From Glandiceps talaboti (lineage: Eukaryota > Hemichordata > Enteropneusta > Spengelidae): a DNA stretch of 64,000 bases. The position numbers were made by a program, and so were the translations under genes. Of this stretch, positions 60,787 to 64,000 are shown piece by piece; position 1 is the stretch's first letter; every line of letters starts with the position of its first letter. A model generated the notes under the pieces. That model ran no database searches. It saw only the letters and a program-made list of their open reading frames with translations, and was not told the origin of the DNA. The stretch lies in contig NC_135560.1 in the NCBI RefSeq assembly GCF_964340395.1, positions 17,346,098-17,410,097 of the forward strand, read 5' to 3'.

Positions 60787-61671
60787 TTGGTTTCAAGAAG
60801 GAAATGTTCTTGATTTGTCTGGCCACCACACATCCCAGCAGACACTTTACATGTGCTTTCATCTCATTATTACTTTATTCTGATAATTCTTGCTGTCGGT
60901 GGTCACTAAGTTGTTACCATGGCAACAGATGAGTGAAGAAGAGGTATAGTACTGCAAGCTGGCCGTGTGCAATAATAGTAAAGTACAAATTAGCATTGGT
61001 TTTCATGAATTCATAGTCATTTTCAAACTTCCTCCACGTCTCCGGGTCATTTTGTGTGCAATTTAATTGTCTTCAGTGGAACCTTGCATTTTGTCGTTAA
61101 ATTATGAATGCAAGTATAACTGCCTTATTTAATGGCTTCAGTGGATTTAGAAGCATAGTGAGTCTCAATTTTGTATTGATATTCAGGTCCAGTTCATATC
61201 TATTGATGTTGGTTACTATTACAAGCCAGTTCAGTGCACAGCCTGGTTTTAAAATTGTCAACACAAAGCCATACGTAAAGAGGAAGTTGAAAATTGCCCT
61301 CTAGGTAGTTTCTATGGCAACAGTTCAAATGAGCTATCAAATTAGAAGCACCATGTACACAGTTGGTGATGACAGCATCCAATGAAGTTGCTTCTTACTC
61401 ATATATCTGTGACCTCACTTCAAACAGTGACATCATTAACAGTGTGTTACATCACTTCCGGTCTGTGACATCACTTCCGGTTTGTGACACCACTCCACTT
61501 TCTGCCCTCATTGTATTGACAAGTGCTATGCATTTACTTGTCAGTTTTAAAAAGAGAATAACTTTCTATGCTCTATTAACTTTGACTTTTAAGTTTTAAA
61601 ATCCAAGATGTCAATTCTCTCCAGTGCAAGCAGTTCTACTATCAAGGGTGCCAACAGTTTTGAAGTATCAT
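60787..61671. other. Downstream flank of SNX27
   Basis: No gene seen. A small direct repeat catcacttccggt-tgtga occurs twice near 61450-61490, and gtgacatcacttccgg is itself partly symmetrical. Otherwise plain AT-rich flank. Confidence 0.45.
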
Positions 61672-61680
61672 AACAAGAAA

Positions 61681-62051
61681 TAGACTCTCTCACAGTCCTC
61701 GGAGCTTTGCTTTACTAAAATTGACGCTAAATGAATTATTTTGTATGTACCAATACCATCTACATAACGTACTCCATCATACTCGAACAACCTTGTACTG
61801 TGCGCCCTCATCGACCACAGAGAAATATCTGTTCGTTGACGTGTGACTGCGATGGTCCGTATTTTTGCTTCGCGATAACACGGAGCATCGCAGTCACACG
61901 TCAATGAATGGTTATCTCTATCAGGGTCGATGAGGGCGCACAGTACAAGGATATTCGAGTACGGTTAATTAGCTGGCATCGGTACATACAAAATAATTCG
62001 TTTAGCTTTAATTTTAGTAAAGCGAAGCTCCGAGGGCTGTAAGAGAGACTA
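61681..62051. mobile_element. 371-bp fold-back element with 9-bp target duplication
   Basis: Arms of about 170-185 bp are reverse complements with few mismatches: tag[at]ctctct at the tips, then cctcggagctt, tttactaaaatt, aattattttgtatgtacc, cttgtactgtgcgccctcat, tgacgtgtgactgcgatg, meeting near gcttcgcg. Flanks aacaagaaa (61672-61680) and agcaagaaa (62052-62060) form a 9-bp duplication with one mismatch. Very long terminal inverted repeats with 8-10-bp duplications are typical of Mutator-like elements, so a non-autonomous MULE is my first guess. It is more GC-rich than its surroundings and has no coding capacity. Confidence 0.88.
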
Positions 62052-62060
62052 AGCAAGAAA

Positions 62061-62771
62061 GTACAAGTAATAATATCAAATCATTCAAATGTTCTCAGTT
62101 TATTTAGTTTTGAACTACACTTTTTTGTTTTCAAATAAAAATTACCTGCATTTGTTAGTTTGTTTTATAGTTTACCTTCATGTCTTTATTGATCTATGAA
62201 CATTCATGTTTCAAAAATTCAGAGATAATATTTGGTATAAAATAATGTATTATTGTAAATGTAGATTATGATTTTAAAGAAATTTATCAAGTTTAATTTC
62301 AGCCAATCGAAAGGGCAGCTGGTAGACTTGTAAAGTTGAATAGTTTCAAATGTTATCAATAACTTCTACCATTGTCAAATTCATGTAAAAAGTTGAAATG
62401 TTTCTTTCGTCTTATGAATAATTTTGTAACCACACAGGCAGTAGCTGAAACCCCTATTTTTAATGGAATGGACTATGATGCCTATAAAGGTTGTTACAAT
62501 ACATATATATATATCAGTAATGGAGATATGAGGAAGTCTTGAGTAAATATGGGTGTGCTTGAAACGGAATCATCACATGCATTATGACAGATCTCAATCA
62601 GTTTTCAAAATAAATTCATTAAAACTCGGTCCAAGCTGATTACAAATCAGATGTGGAAATTAGCTGGATTTTGTTTATTTACTTGTATATTGCTGTTTTT
62701 TTAGCTGAGTTCTATATTTCATTCAGTATTAACCCTTTGGAAACAAAGTCAGATGTAGGAAGACTGAATCT
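62061..62771. other. Spacer between two mobile elements
   Basis: AT-rich, no gene or repeat noticed except a short (AT)n at about 62503-62512. Confidence 0.45.
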
Positions 62772-63061
62772 CAGTAGCCCCATCTACACGTAGGTCATCC
62801 TACCTGAGGCAGTCCCAAGTCCTACCTGAGGTAGGATAAATTTGTGTCTACACATAGGAAGGTTGCGGCGTAGATGTCTCACGTTTCCTCCTGACCCCGT
62901 CTTGACAGTACATAGGACGAAGTCAGGAGGATTTCAGGAAACCTCTCAAAGGTGTCCTAAGTCAGGACGGTTTCAGGACACGTTTTTGTTTACACGGGCT
63001 TCAAACTATCCTGAATCCTACCTCAGGTAGGATTTTTAGTGCCGTGGAGATGAGGCTACTG
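62772..63061. mobile_element. 290-bp element with 18-bp terminal inverted repeats
   Basis: The left end cagtagccccatctacac and the right end, reverse-complemented as cagtagcctcatctccac, agree at 16 of 18 bases. The interior is GC-richer than its flanks and packed with short palindromes of the form cctacctgaggtagg (three versions) plus the related gtcaggacggtttcaggaca-type blocks. There is no coding capacity. I could not find a convincing target duplication, so the superfamily is open; a CAG start is seen in hAT-type ends. Confidence 0.75.
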
Positions 63062-64000
63062 ACAGCAGACTAAGCATCGTGAACAAACAATATATGAAGG
63101 AAATGAAAGGAAATACAAATACTAAGTTGGGCCAATTCCTACAGGTTAATCAGATTGAACTCAATCCAGATCATACCTTTTGCAGAGTAGGACATTCTTG
63201 TAGTTTTCTTTGAGTAAGCACAAAACATACAAATAACTTTTACATGATAGTCTTTTTCATCCTCCAAGCTAAGTTTTTGAGGTTGGTGCTATAATTTTCA
63301 GTTAGAAGTGTTGTTGCTAGTATTGTAACAAACTAATCTGAACTGCTTGCGTCTTCTCTGCTCAGTTTCCCCGGTGCTCTGTCTTGTCTAGACATACTCC
63401 TTTCTCATTTTATAGGTTTATGCATCAATAGATTTCTAGACAGATTTGTCTCTCTGTACCAAATGCTTTTTTTCCCTACTATAGAGTATATTTCTTTGTG
63501 TATCATAGTTATGTACAATTTCATGTACAGTCCATTTGTCAAATTTCCTAAAATCATAACTTAATAGCAAATAGTTTCAAGGAAAGAGGTTAAAGGTGAA
63601 TTTGACTTTTGATGTTTTTAAGTAGTGTATCAAGTAGAAGCTGCATAGAGGGGATAGCTTTATCCAAATACACATACATGTACTATAGAAAGCTTGGCAA
63701 TGGAAAAAAAAGAGAAAAATTCAAACAGACCACTAGAGGGCAGTGTTACATAATCACCTTTATCTATCATTGTCAATACATAATATATTTACACCTGTTT
63801 AAATAATGAACATTGTTATGGAATTCATTTTAGTATAGGTTCTTTCCATGTAAAAAATCTTTCATTCCTTAATTCTCATGGTAATGTGTATATTTAATGA
63901 AATGAATCACCTTGCTGGACGAGAAAATTAAAAAAAAAAAAGCGGAAAAACCAATAATGGAGATACATAAAAAGTGGTGTACTAGCTTATGATATGGTAC
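63062..64000. other. Noncoding end of window
   Basis: I see nothing recognisable to the window edge apart from short A tracts near 63700 and 63930. Confidence 0.45.

Overview
The window is AT-rich animal nuclear DNA. The only gene I can recognise is a spliced one with canonical GT-AG introns of 0.4 to 4.5 kb. The rest is intergenic or intronic sequence with minisatellites, microsatellites, fold-back (MITE-like) elements and dispersed repeats. No bacterial-style operons, rRNA, tRNA or CRISPR arrays are visible. The dense introns, the many ACAT/ACATGTA-type simple repeats and short palindromic elements, and the divergence of the protein from vertebrates all fit a bilaterian invertebrate. I cannot name the species or phylum.

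The gene is an ortholog of sorting nexin 27 (SNX27) on the + strand. Eleven exons between 40925 and 60068 join in one frame to give about 500 residues: the C-terminal half of the PDZ domain, the linker, the PX domain, the FERM-like F1-F2-F3 module, and a lineage-variable acidic tail ending at a TAA. The exon for the N-terminal half of the PDZ domain (with the GYGF-type carboxylate-binding loop) was not found in the 40.9 kb upstream. It is probably upstream of the window, so the gene is 5'-partial here. In known animals SNX27 is an early-endosomal cargo adaptor: its PDZ domain reads C-terminal PDZ ligands and docks retromer, its PX domain binds PI3P, and its FERM module reads NPxY-type motifs.

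Layout: 1-40924 shows no recognisable gene. It holds a 61-bp minisatellite (2766-3506), a 42-bp minisatellite whose unit has a perfect hairpin core (4011-5445), a ~65-bp degenerate array (23295-24400), a ~150-bp degenerate array ending in a recognisable dispersed-repeat terminus (15060-15990), several fold-back elements, a probable retroposon 3' end with an AAAT tail (30480-30826), and microsatellites. The SNX27 introns (41157-59975) carry two TTAA-flanked fold-back elements, two of the three copies of a dispersed palindrome-headed repeat, a 42/68-bp array, a 600-bp ACAT array with higher-order structure, and a THAP-type zinc-finger coding relic just upstream of exon 57192-57320. Downstream (60069-64000) are the probable 3' UTR, a 371-bp near-perfect inverted repeat flanked by a 9-bp target duplication, and a 290-bp element with 18-bp terminal inverted repeats.

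The observations most worth checking are the decoy-like duplications of the splice acceptor of exon 42221-42413, the THAP relic, the fold-back element with 9-bp duplication at 61681-62051, the two TTAA-flanked fold-backs, and the alternative C-terminal ends of SNX27.
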